DNA of 5,605 nucleotides, from NCBI RefSeq assembly GCF_022810445.1, contig NZ_JAACGD010000002.1:1-5605 (forward strand), given 5' to 3'. A model generated the notes under the pieces. The model made no database searches. It had not been told where the DNA came from and saw only the letters and a list, made by a program, of their open reading frames with translations. Source of the stretch: Candidatus Cardinium sp. cBcalN2. GTDB lineage: Bacteria > Bacteroidota > Bacteroidia > Cytophagales > Amoebophilaceae. Shown here in pieces: positions 1 through 5,605 of this stretch; within the stretch, counting starts at the first letter, position 1, and each line of letters starts with the position of its first letter. The position numbers and the translations under genes are program-made.

Positions 1-7
1 GAGGTTC

Positions 8-137
8 CTGTTTTTCCAGCTGTAAACTAAGCTTTCAGTAACTTTTTTCATCAGCGCTTGATTTTTTGGCTACTTTTTGATCAAGCAAAAAGTAGCTTTA
101 AAAAATTCATTTTTTAACAGTGTCAGGAACAGATACA
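8..137 (+). repeat. Intergenic hairpin repeat, copy 1
   Basis: This is copy 1 of a repeat whose second copy lies at 2435-2562 in the same orientation. Positions 56-106 match 2482-2532 base for base over 51 bases. Looser similarity continues on both sides: a 14-base match (8-21 with 2435-2448) and the heptamer agataca (131-137 with 2556-2562) keep the same spacing within one base. The core folds into a strong stem-loop (69-79 pairs perfectly with 86-96, loop atcaag) that extends outward through T-rich and A-rich arms and is followed by a run of six T. It could be a miniature mobile element, a dispersed Bacteroidota intergenic repeat, or a duplicated terminator. No open frame of useful length runs through it. 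The repeat may continue beyond the left edge of the window. Confidence 0.8.
60..115 (+). terminator. Stem-loop with T-run inside repeat copy 1
   Basis: An 11-base perfect stem (69-79 with 86-96, loop of 6) is extended by a T-rich left arm (60-67) facing an A-rich right arm (100-107), with a small bulge. Six T follow at 110-115. The shape is that of a Rho-independent terminator for plus-strand transcription entering from the left of the window. Because the same structure recurs at 2486-2540 with no plus-strand gene before it, it may simply be the conserved core of the repeat. Confidence 0.4.
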
Positions 138-145
138 TCAAGTTT

Positions 146-400
146 CTTTTTTAGGTACAACCCACACCTTTAGGCATAATCTGCTTCTGTGGGTAGGGGC
201 TGAAAAACAGATGGTTCAAAAACTGAATTTTTACTGAAGCGCTACATTTCTTTATAGAAGGTCATAATAGCCTAAAAAAATGTATTTTACGTATGCATTG
301 TCATTCAAGCCTATCGTTATTCTAGGAAAAACGTTTTTCTAGCGCCACTACACCGCTGGACCGATACTTTTTAGGTATAACCTACATCTGTGAGTGGGAG
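146..400 (+). repeat. Degenerate short direct repeat pair (146-199 and 367-400)
   Basis: The blocks 153-169 and 373-389 agree at 14 of 17 positions, and all three differences are C/T transitions. A second block, 186-199 and 387-400, is also similar. The second copy looks like the first with about 20 bases deleted between the blocks. In the first copy, acccaca (160-166) and tgtgggt (188-194) form a 7-base perfect inverted repeat around a 21-base loop. The stretch 1-447 has no gene that I can support; it seems to be accumulated repeat debris. Confidence 0.45.
322..342. repeat. Palindrome (imperfect 21-base inverted repeat)
   Basis: The centre aaaaacgttttt (327-338) is a perfect 12-base palindrome, and the flanking ctag (322-325) and ctag (339-342) pair with one bulged G at 326. 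It lies about 105 bases past the stop codon of the minus-strand lipoprotein gene. No T-run follows it on either strand, so it is not a convincing terminator. A protein-binding site or repeat debris are both possible. Confidence 0.4.
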
Positions 401-447
401 TTTAATGAATACCAATGGCCGGATTTGTTTGAAATTTTATTTTATTT

Positions 448-2037
448 TTAGGCATTTAATGCCTCATCTATTGTTTTGTATACGTAATTTAATTGTTTGA
501 ATTTTTTTTCATTCCTTTTATTCTTATCTGGGTGCAATTCGAGAGATTTTTTCTTGTAAGCCCTTTTTACCTTGCTTAAGTGTAAGACATCATCTTGAGA
601 TATACCTAATATTTCAGATGCTTGCCTTATAAGGTTATCACCGATATAATTTATACTATAGTTTATAGTTACTTCACCAGTGCAATCATCATTCTTTGCT
701 AAAACTTTTATTTGTTGCTTACAGCGATCTACTTTAAAATCTATACTGTTTGTGATGTTGTAATTTTGGAGCGTAAATGCCAACTTGTTTTTTAGGTGAG
801 CTATAATTTGTTGTTCTGAATCTCTTATACTATTACTACGACTTGGAATCCCAATACGCGAATTGTGATATTGCTTAAGGATATACCTTAAATCTTTTCT
901 TACGTCCCCCTGAATAATAGTATAGGTAAGCGTTGCAGAGCCTGTATACTGATTGTTCTCAATAGAAGGTTCTGGTAAAACTGTTATTGTTGGCTTAGAA
1001 CGACTCTTTTGCAAGCGAAGTTGACTTGGATCTATATGTAATTGTAAGAGTCTTGTTACGTAGTCTGTAATCTCTTTTTTTAAAGTCTCATCATCTGTTT
1101 CAAACGTTACAATTTCAACTGGGGAGTCAGTAAGATTTTTTAGTATTGTGCTTAAATCAGTTTTCGGGTTCTTTATGGCATAGGTAAGCGTTGCAGAGCC
1201 CGTGTACTCATTATGCTCAATAGAAGGTTTTGGTACAATTGTTATTGTTGGCTTAGAACGACTCTTTTGCAAGTGAAGTTTGCTTACATCTATACGTAAT
1301 GACTGTAAGAACTTTATTATCCCGTTTGTAATGTCTTCCTTAACATCCTCATTATTTGTTTTAAAAGTCCTAATTTCAATTGGGAAAGTAGTATAAGATT
1401 TAAGTACCTCACTTAAATCTTTAATAGTAGTAGCGGTGCACACTGCATAACCAGTATAATGCTTTGTTATGCTTAGAGAAGTATCTGGCGTAATGGTTAT
1501 TATATACTTACTATCACAAGGACTAATTTTAATATTAATCTTCGAAGTATCTAACTCATCGTATTCCTCTTTTAATTTATCTTTAACATCTTGTTCTGAC
1601 AGTTTTTGACCTGAAATTTTAATGTTAGGTAGAATTTTAATATTAATTATTTTACTTAAATCTAGCTCTAGATGGTTACTTTTCTTTGTATTTAAATTTT
1701 TTGTAGTTATCTGTTCATTACTTGTATATTCTTTCTCCCCTGTATTTAAAACTTTTGTATGTATATTTAAATCTTTTTTAGGTATATCTTTACCCTCTGC
1801 ACGTGTATTTTTCTCTCTATTCTCATTTTCTTCATTTTTTTTCTCCTCTATATTTAAATTTTTTGCAAGTATATCCTCATCTTTTCGATGTTTATCTTTA
1901 TTGCTTTTATCTAATATTGTTTTATATTCATTGTTATGTTTTTCGGCAGTAGAACTTGATTGTTTTTGGCAAAATGAAAATCCTATTACTATATTTGCCA
2001 TAAGTAGTAAGCTAAGCCTTTTTTTTTGAAAATTCAT
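448..2037 (-). CDS. Predicted lipoprotein with four tandem repeat domains and a C-terminal J domain
   Basis: The 529-residue product starts with a basic N-terminus and a hydrophobic stretch (residues 8-22) ending at Cys23, so a lipoprotein signal is likely, although the residues before Cys (FSF) are a weak lipobox. Residues 24-120 are a charged, Lys/Glu/Asn-rich linker with four K-x-L-N-[I/T] motifs (59-63, 88-92, 95-99, 113-117). Four related units of about 80-88 residues follow, at roughly 126-206, 207-293, 294-381 and 382-466. Each opens with D-L and closes with a [Y/C]-T-G-x-[A/V] strand motif, weakly recalling the repeats of mollicute surface lipoproteins. Residues 470-527 are a J domain: E-I-L-G-[I] in helix I, a basic helix II, HPD at 502-504 and a K-F-K-x-L helix III. 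J domains activate Hsp70 ATPases. DnaJ itself has the domain at the N-terminus, so its placement here at the end of an exported protein is odd. I infer a role as a secreted or surface effector; the function is unproven. ATG at 2037 was chosen because it supplies the basic signal-peptide start. No clear ribosome binding site is visible. Confidence 0.88.
   Translation of the reverse strand: MNFQKKRLSLLLMANIVIGFSFCQKQSSSTAEKHNNEYKTILDKSNKDKHRKDEDILAKNLNIEEKKNEENENREKNTRAEGKDIPKKDLNIHTKVLNTGEKEYTSNEQITTKNLNTKKSNHLELDLSKIINIKILPNIKISGQKLSEQDVKDKLKEEYDELDTSKINIKISPCDSKYIITITPDTSLSITKHYTGYAVCTATTIKDLSEVLKSYTTFPIEIRTFKTNNEDVKEDITNGIIKFLQSLRIDVSKLHLQKSRSKPTITIVPKPSIEHNEYTGSATLTYAIKNPKTDLSTILKNLTDSPVEIVTFETDDETLKKEITDYVTRLLQLHIDPSQLRLQKSRSKPTITVLPEPSIENNQYTGSATLTYTIIQGDVRKDLRYILKQYHNSRIGIPSRSNSIRDSEQQIIAHLKNKLAFTLQNYNITNSIDFKVDRCKQQIKVLAKNDDCTGEVTINYSINYIGDNLIRQASEILGISQDDVLHLSKVKRAYKKKSLELHPDKNKRNEKKFKQLNYVYKTIDEALNA
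923..1273 (-). repeat. Near-identical 93-base blocks within the J-domain lipoprotein gene
   Basis: Positions 923-1015 and 1181-1273 differ at about 8 of 93 bases by my count and are offset by exactly 258 bases, or 86 codons. They encode the most conserved part of repeat domains 2 and 3 (the L-Q-K-S-R-S-K-P segment through the Y-T-G-S-A-T-L-T-Y strand). The high identity at the DNA level points to a recent internal duplication or gene conversion. It also offers a substrate for copy-number change without loss of frame. Confidence 0.85.
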
Positions 2038-2434
2038 TTAATATTATTAGGATTTCGGCACTAGTTTATTGCTTTAATTTTTATCTTCATATCAGAAATT
2101 TTTCGCTAACTTACAGCAACTAAATAAAACAATAAACATTAACATTAATAAACATTCTATATATCTATAGATAGAAATTTAAAAACTAAATTTAAAAAAA
2201 ATAAATAAGAAGCAAAAAAAATAGTAATGTAGTAGGTTCTTTTTATGCTTTCACGCAATCGTGGCAACTTAATAAATCAGCTTATTAACAAACTTTTTGT
2301 ATCCATTCACCACTGTGTTAACCCTATCCACGAAAATAAAAAACGCCCCTTGTAAAATAATTTCGATCAGGAATCACTTCTTACAGCTGAAATAGAAAAA
2401 TAGCTGTGTTTGAAGCTCGCGCAGCCGGTGAGTG
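2038..2434. other. Gene-free AT-rich upstream region of the J-domain gene
   Basis: I find no gene here. Positions 2120-2225 are extremely A/T-rich. An inverted repeat lies at 2155-2176 (ttctat with atagaa, around the palindrome atctatagat at 2163-2172), 118-139 bases before the minus-strand start codon, where an operator could sit. Another 7-base inverted repeat lies at 2269-2288 (ttaataa with ttattaa, loop of 6). I see no match to the Bacteroidota TAnnTTTG promoter element for the minus-strand gene. Read on the minus strand, the stretch from about 2525 down to 2367 is open apart from one TAG, but it is mostly repeat sequence and not convincing as a gene. Confidence 0.4.
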
Positions 2435-2562
2435 CTGTTTTTCCAGCTTTAAGGAGTGATGGCAGCAATTTTTTACACAGGGCTTGATTTTTTGGCTACT
2501 TTTTGATCAAGCAAAAAGTAGCTTTAAAAAATCATTTTTTACCAATGTCATGCATAGATACA
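2435..2562 (+). repeat. Intergenic hairpin repeat, copy 2
   Basis: This is copy 2 of the repeat at 8-137, in direct orientation. Positions 2482-2532 are identical to 56-106, and the flanking matches keep their spacing. The core stem is 2495-2505 with 2512-2522 (11 base pairs, loop atcaag). It extends through gatttttt (2486-2493) facing aaaaaatc (2526-2533) to give about 19 pairs with a small bulge. Six T follow at 2535-2540. Together with copy 1 it brackets the J-domain lipoprotein gene. No terminal target-site duplication could be recognised. Confidence 0.8.
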
Positions 2563-2614
2563 ATATAGCCCTTAAATTGACGCAATTAAGTGAACAAATA
2601 CTTGTTGCTTTCAG

Positions 2615-2652
2615 GTAGTGGCTCTACATAGCTTGGCCACTACAAATTTTTT
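2615..2652 (+). terminator. Terminator-like stem-loop
   Basis: A perfect 8-base stem, gtagtggc (2615-2622) with gccactac (2636-2643), encloses a 13-base loop and is followed by AAA and six T (2647-2652). This fits a Rho-independent terminator for plus-strand transcription. No plus-strand gene precedes it in the window, so it may end an unrecognised small RNA or be left from a lost gene. It lies about 120 bases before the start of the proline-rich lipoprotein gene. Confidence 0.45.
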
Positions 2653-2773
2653 ATCAATAGGCAACCATAACTACCTCTAAATCTGTTGTAAAAACAAATA
2701 TATTTTATCATATTATACAGAGAAATTACTAGTAAAGTAAGGTCAATAAGTATTAATATAAACGATAAAATAT

Positions 2774-3331
2774 ATGCATTTAATAAAAAACAAATCAATC
2801 CCTAACAGATCCGTCTCTTCAAAAATAATCTTTTCAGCAGCTAGCCTGCTTTTTATAAACACTCAAGTGGGGTGTAGTCAATCTTACAAGACTTTAGAAT
2901 GCCATTCTCCTAAGAGCCCAAATATTATCAAAATACGGCCTATTCCACCACCAAGAATTGATTCTTTGGGTGTTCATGAAACAACAATAACGCAGACTTC
3001 TGCGCCTACTCATGTAATACTGTATAATGAAAACAGAATATGTCCTCTGCCTGGTGCTGTAAATGAACTACTACCGCCTAAGCTAGGTAGGTTTTGTTCG
3101 CTACCTAGTGACCTAAATGGACTACCACCACTTAAACCTCAAAGAACTTTTGCCTATCATACACCTAAGTCAGAACCTAAAAGAGCCATCATAATGGAAG
3201 TGGCAAGGCCCATCCCAATGCTAACGAAAGGTAAACCTACTATTTTTAATCAGTGGTTTAAATCTTTAAGAAAAAAATGTAAACTTAATCTAACCCATAA
3301 ATTTAAAACATCCCGTGATCATATAAATTAG
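2774..3331 (+). CDS. Small proline-rich predicted lipoprotein, function unknown
   Basis: I do not recognise a family for this 185-residue product. A basic N-terminus and a hydrophobic stretch (residues 17-33) lead to Cys34 preceded by Q-V-G, an acceptable lipobox, so export and lipid anchoring are likely. The mature part is rich in proline. K-I-R-P-I-P-P-P-R (53-61) fits both orientations of the minimal SH3-ligand pattern, which may be chance. Residues 88-105 and 106-123 form a tandem repeat of 18 residues with pattern R-x-C-x-L-P-x(3)-N-x-L. The C-terminus (about 164-182) is strongly basic. No transmembrane segment or catalytic motif is visible. ATG at 2774 was chosen because it precedes the signal peptide and the next Met is far inside. 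The gene is monocistronic by its surroundings, with a terminator-like hairpin 60 bases after the stop. An envelope protein or host-directed secreted factor are both possible. Confidence 0.75.
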   Translation: MHLIKNKSIPNRSVSSKIIFSAASLLFINTQVGCSQSYKTLECHSPKSPNIIKIRPIPPPRIDSLGVHETTITQTSAPTHVILYNENRICPLPGAVNELLPPKLGRFCSLPSDLNGLPPLKPQRTFAYHTPKSEPKRAIIMEVARPIPMLTKGKPTIFNQWFKSLRKKCKLNLTHKFKTSRDHIN

Positions 3332-3390
3332 GCCTATGTCGCAAAAAAGCATAACTTAAAATAACCGTTATATCTTCATTAACTTGATAG

Positions 3391-3434
3391 GTTGCTTTTA
3401 TTCAGTTGCTTGAATAAAGGCAACTTTAATCTTT
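3391..3434 (+). terminator. Strong terminator-like hairpin between the small lipoprotein gene and rmuC
   Basis: The arms 3391-3404 and 3411-3424 pair over all 14 positions, with a single G-U pair, around a 6-base loop. The tail tttaatcttt (3425-3434) is T-rich but interrupted. The best reading is a Rho-independent terminator for the lipoprotein gene ending at 3331. Because it ends only about 20-30 bases before the rmuC start, it could also be a 5'-UTR structure affecting rmuC translation, or an attenuator. Confidence 0.7.
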
Positions 3435-3455
3435 AGTAGACTGACTGTTGCCCCT

Positions 3456-4733
3456 ATGATCTATTGTATAATTACAGGACTAATTGGTTTAGCTATCGGC
3501 TGGTTCATGGCAAAAGTTCTGACTAAAGTTCCTATGGCAACCTTAGAAAATAGCATGGCTAATCTAGAAAAACATTTAGAGGAAAGCCAATGTCAATTCA
3601 ATGCCCTACAGGAGAAACATCTACAAATTAGTAAAGAATTAGCTGCCTCACTTGCCCAGAACAGTTACTTAGAAAAAAAAATAGCTGAACAAGGGCAATC
3701 TGTTGAGCAGCTCCAGGCCCAGCTGACCATCCATTTTAAGAATTTAGCCAATGAATTATTAGAAGAAAAAAGTAAAAAGTTTTCAGACCATAGTCAACAT
3801 CAAATCGAGCAATTGCTCGCACCACTTACCGAAAAAATTAACCATTTCGCTCAACAAGTCACCCAATATAACCAAGAAGGTTTGGAACGAAATGTTGCCT
3901 TACGTACAGAATTAAAACAGCTCCATGATCTTAACCTTAAAATCACGCAAGAAGCTGAAGGTTTAACCAAGGCACTTAAAGGAGATTCAAAACTACAAGG
4001 GGGATGGGGTGAATTTATTTTAGAAAATATTCTAGCCCAATCTGGTTTGGTTAAAAATAGAGAATATGTTATACAGCCTTCTATTACCACAGAGGATGGG
4101 CAAAGGCTTCAACCAGATGTCATCATTCATCTGCCGGAGGGCCGCAATATTGTGATTGATGCCAAAGTATCTTTAAATCATTATGAACAATTTTTTAATA
4201 ACCAAGATAAGCTTGAGCAGGCTTTTCACCTCAAGCAGCATATTCATTCCATCAGACGTCATATTAAAACACTAAGCGAGAGGCGCTATCAATCGCTCTA
4301 TGATCTACAAGGTTTAGATTTTGTTTTAATGTTTATACCTATTGAACCAGCTTTTGCATTAGCTATTCAAGAAGCAGCTACACTTTTTAATGAGGCCTAC
4401 GAACGCAATATTGTTATTGTATCACCTTCAAATTTAATAGCCACCCTGCGAATCATTTCCAATTTATGGAGACAAGCTTATCAGAATCAAAATGCTTTAG
4501 AAATTGCTAGGCAAGGGGGTGCCTTATATGACAAATTTGTTTCCTTTGTGGAAGATATTAAAAATATAGGTCGTCAGTTAGACTTAACACAAAAAAACTA
4601 CCTAGAAGCGACTAAAAAACTATACGATGGCAAGGGCAGTTTAGTGTCTAGGGCACAAAAAATGAAATTGTTAGGGGCACGAACCAGCAAAGTGTTAGAT
4701 CAGCAACTTATAGATAGAGCAGATGAAAAATGA
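3456..4733 (+). CDS. rmuC: DNA recombination protein RmuC
   Basis: RmuC proteins limit recombination at inverted repeats and DNA rearrangement; the biochemical activity is poorly defined, but the domain falls in the PD-(D/E)xK nuclease superfamily. This 425-residue copy is close to the usual family length. Residues 2-22 are a hydrophobic anchor (MIYCIITGLI...), typical of the family. Residues about 28-165 are a long Gln/Glu/Lys-rich coiled coil. The RmuC domain covers about 165-410, with the hallmark QGGWGE (181-186), Q-P-D (219-221), I-D-A-K (234-237) as the PD...DxK signature, the D-F-V-L-M-F-I-P-I-E-P segment (288-298), S-P-S-N-L (323-327) and a final G-[S]-L-V-S-R-A-Q-K segment near 394-402. 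All key residues are present, so the protein should be functional. ATG at 3456 directly precedes the membrane anchor; no Shine-Dalgarno sequence is seen. It appears to be transcribed alone. Base composition is less A/T-biased than the J-domain gene. Confidence 0.96.
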   Translation: MIYCIITGLIGLAIGWFMAKVLTKVPMATLENSMANLEKHLEESQCQFNALQEKHLQISKELAASLAQNSYLEKKIAEQGQSVEQLQAQLTIHFKNLANELLEEKSKKFSDHSQHQIEQLLAPLTEKINHFAQQVTQYNQEGLERNVALRTELKQLHDLNLKITQEAEGLTKALKGDSKLQGGWGEFILENILAQSGLVKNREYVIQPSITTEDGQRLQPDVIIHLPEGRNIVIDAKVSLNHYEQFFNNQDKLEQAFHLKQHIHSIRRHIKTLSERRYQSLYDLQGLDFVLMFIPIEPAFALAIQEAATLFNEAYERNIVIVSPSNLIATLRIISNLWRQAYQNQNALEIARQGGALYDKFVSFVEDIKNIGRQLDLTQKNYLEATKKLYDGKGSLVSRAQKMKLLGARTSKVLDQQLIDRADEK

Positions 4734-4766
4734 ACGTTAATTCGGTATTATATTTATTGTAAATCA

Positions 4767-4803
4767 GCTATATATATGCTAGCTATAGCAGGTTTTTGCT
4801 CTT
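4767..4803 (+). terminator. Weak terminator-like stem after rmuC
   Basis: gctata (4767-4772) pairs with tatagc (4784-4789) around an 11-base loop, and the T-rich stretch ggtttttgctc follows. The stem is short and A/T-rich, so the call is tentative. It is placed correctly, 33 bases after the rmuC stop codon. Confidence 0.3.
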
Positions 4804-4839
4804 TTATTCCATAAGCTGTAATTCAAGCTATCAAAAGAA

Positions 4840-5335
4840 ATGTTGTTTACACCCTTATACCATTGTAATAGCAAACCAAAAGCATGCTTGCGTATCTATT
4901 CACCCAATGAGGTCAACTTGCGGATTAGGTCGTTATGATTTCCCAAAGAAGGTTTAAAAGCGCTGCTATTAGCATGTAAGCAAGTTGGTAAAAAATAAAA
5001 GCTGGAAAATGTAGCTAGACTTGCTTTAGCGCAAACCTAAGCAAAAATGCACGATACGGAAATATTACATTATTCCCATACAAGAAGTAGTCGAATCCGG
5101 TGTTGCTTTTGGGGAAAAGTTAGTATGAGCTGCTTATGATTTGGTTGATAAGAAAACTGGTAAGGCGCATTTAACCAGTAGGTATAAAAGAAGAAGATTA
5201 GCAATAGACTAATTTATGAGGGAAGAGGGTGTCTAAAAAAATAAAAAAGCTATTGTAGCGGTATATAGTGAGCAGTTAAGCCAGGATTTAATACAGCATA
5301 TCATTAAAAATGAAAGTAGAAAAAATAGCAAATGA
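4840..5335 (+). pseudogene. Decayed protein-coding gene, family not recognised
   Basis: No intact ORF of size lies here, but two plus-strand frames read as protein-like sequence that joins into one gene. From ATG 4840 the first frame gives segments such as C-L-R-I-Y-S-P-N-E-V, then G-L-K-A-L-L-L-A-C-K-Q-V-G and L-E-N-V-A-R-L-A-L-A-Q-T. It is broken by TGA at 4936, TAA at 4996 and TAA at 5038. From about 5051 the next frame continues with I-P-I-Q-E-V-V-E-S-G-V-A-F-G, A-A-Y-D-L-V-D-K-K-T-G and A-V-Y-S-E-Q-L-S-Q-D-L, to a final TGA at 5333. It is broken by TGA at 5126, TAA at 5210 and TAA at 5234. I read this as a gene of about 165 codons with six nonsense changes and one frameshift near 5041-5065. 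The family and function are unknown. Chance readability of AT-rich DNA is the alternative. Confidence 0.45.
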
Positions 5336-5469
5336 TAGATACTTGTGCTCAGGATAAAATGAAATAAAATATAACTATAGTTAATAATGTATAAAATTAC
5401 TTGCTTTTTTATAAAATTTTGAATAAAATTTCTTAAAATTCTACTCTATTAACATATGCTACATATATC
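5336..5469. other. AT-rich leader before the right-edge lipoprotein gene
   Basis: This is the presumed promoter region of the gene beginning at 5470. TTG at 5401 and aaattttg at 5414-5421 resemble parts of the Bacteroidota promoter pattern (TTG and TAnnTTTG), but the spacing of 10 bases is too short for a confident call. I see no ribosome binding site before the ATG. Confidence 0.2.
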
Positions 5470-5605
5470 ATGAAAAAGTATTTAGTTTTTTTCTCTATTA
5501 TCGCTTCCTGTGGTGGGTTAAGGGGGCCTAGTATAATAGCTAGTGTTAATAATAAAGAACAAAATCAAGGGAATAATATAGTATTTGTGCCTGCGAATTC
5601 TACTA
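5470..5605 (+). CDS. N-terminal part of a predicted lipoprotein, cut by the window edge
   Basis: An open frame starts at ATG 5470 and is still open at the right edge after 45 codons. It begins M-K-K followed by the hydrophobic Y-L-V-F-F-S-I-I-A-S and then Cys14, so I-A-S-C is a textbook lipobox with a short signal peptide. The mature start is G-G-L-R-G-P, then an Asn/Gln-rich stretch, typical of a flexible linker after the lipid anchor. Too little is visible to name a family. An alternative is an ordinary signal peptide running to about residue 25. It is the third predicted lipoprotein in this window. Confidence 0.7.
   Translation, partial: MKKYLVFFSIIASCGGLRGPSIIASVNNKEQNQGNNIVFVPANST

Noticed and set aside
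450..463. Inverted repeat at the stop codon of the minus-strand lipoprotein gene
   Set aside because: The stem is only about 5 pairs, and on the minus strand it is followed by A-rich rather than T-rich sequence, so it is not a terminator.
1622..2029. Plus-strand open frame of 135 codons
   Set aside because: It lies antisense to the charged linker of the J-domain lipoprotein. Its Phe/Ser-rich, apparently hydrophobic sequence is the complement of Lys/Glu codons.
2367..2525. Minus-strand reading frame through repeat copy 2
   Set aside because: It contains a TAG, has no clear start, and the equivalent frame in copy 1 is shifted, so selection for coding is not supported.
2699..2706. Possible -7 promoter element before the proline-rich lipoprotein gene
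   Set aside because: tatatttt resembles TAnnTTTG but lacks the final G, and the nearest TTG upstream is only 10 bases away, so the spacing does not fit.
3851..4090. Minus-strand open frame of 79 codons
   Set aside because: It lies wholly inside rmuC on the opposite strand, and its product shows no family features.
1..5605. tRNA, rRNA or CRISPR content
   Set aside because: No cloverleaf-like arms, rRNA signature stretches or regularly spaced repeats were seen; the repeats present are two-copy and irregular.

Overview
The window is AT-rich DNA (CDSs of high Lys/Asn content, long A/T tracts) from a bacterium that looks like a member of the Bacteroidota. The clues are that starts lack clear Shine-Dalgarno sequences, that three of the four readable genes begin with lipoprotein-type signal peptides, and that intergenic space is large and littered with repeats and gene debris. 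A eukaryotic-type effector architecture (a J domain on a secreted lipoprotein) makes an intracellular lineage such as the Amoebophilus/Cardinium group (Amoebophilaceae) my best guess. That placement is inference from style, not from a diagnostic marker gene.

Layout. (1) 1-447 has no gene. It holds copy 1 of a hairpin-bearing repeat, a second degenerate repeat pair and a palindrome. (2) 448-2037, minus strand, encodes a 529-residue predicted lipoprotein with a charged linker, four tandem domains of about 80-88 residues and a C-terminal J domain with an intact HPD motif. (3) 2038-2773 is a 736-base gene-free stretch. It carries copy 2 of the hairpin repeat, in the same orientation as copy 1, so the J-domain gene is bracketed by direct repeats about 2.4 kb apart; a terminator-like stem-loop follows. 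(4) 2774-3331, plus strand, encodes a small proline-rich predicted lipoprotein, followed by a strong terminator-like hairpin at 3391-3434. (5) 3456-4733, plus strand, is rmuC, the only gene with a confident family name. (6) 4840-5335 is a probable decayed gene with several in-frame stops and one frameshift. (7) 5470 to the right edge is the start of another predicted lipoprotein, cut by the window.

The genes do not look like one operon: the first is on the opposite strand, gaps are 120-740 bases, and terminator-like hairpins separate units. The main theme is secreted or surface-anchored proteins of unknown role placed around a housekeeping DNA-maintenance gene. The most unusual object is the J-domain lipoprotein, because a J domain outside the cytoplasm would have no bacterial Hsp70 partner and could instead act on a host chaperone.
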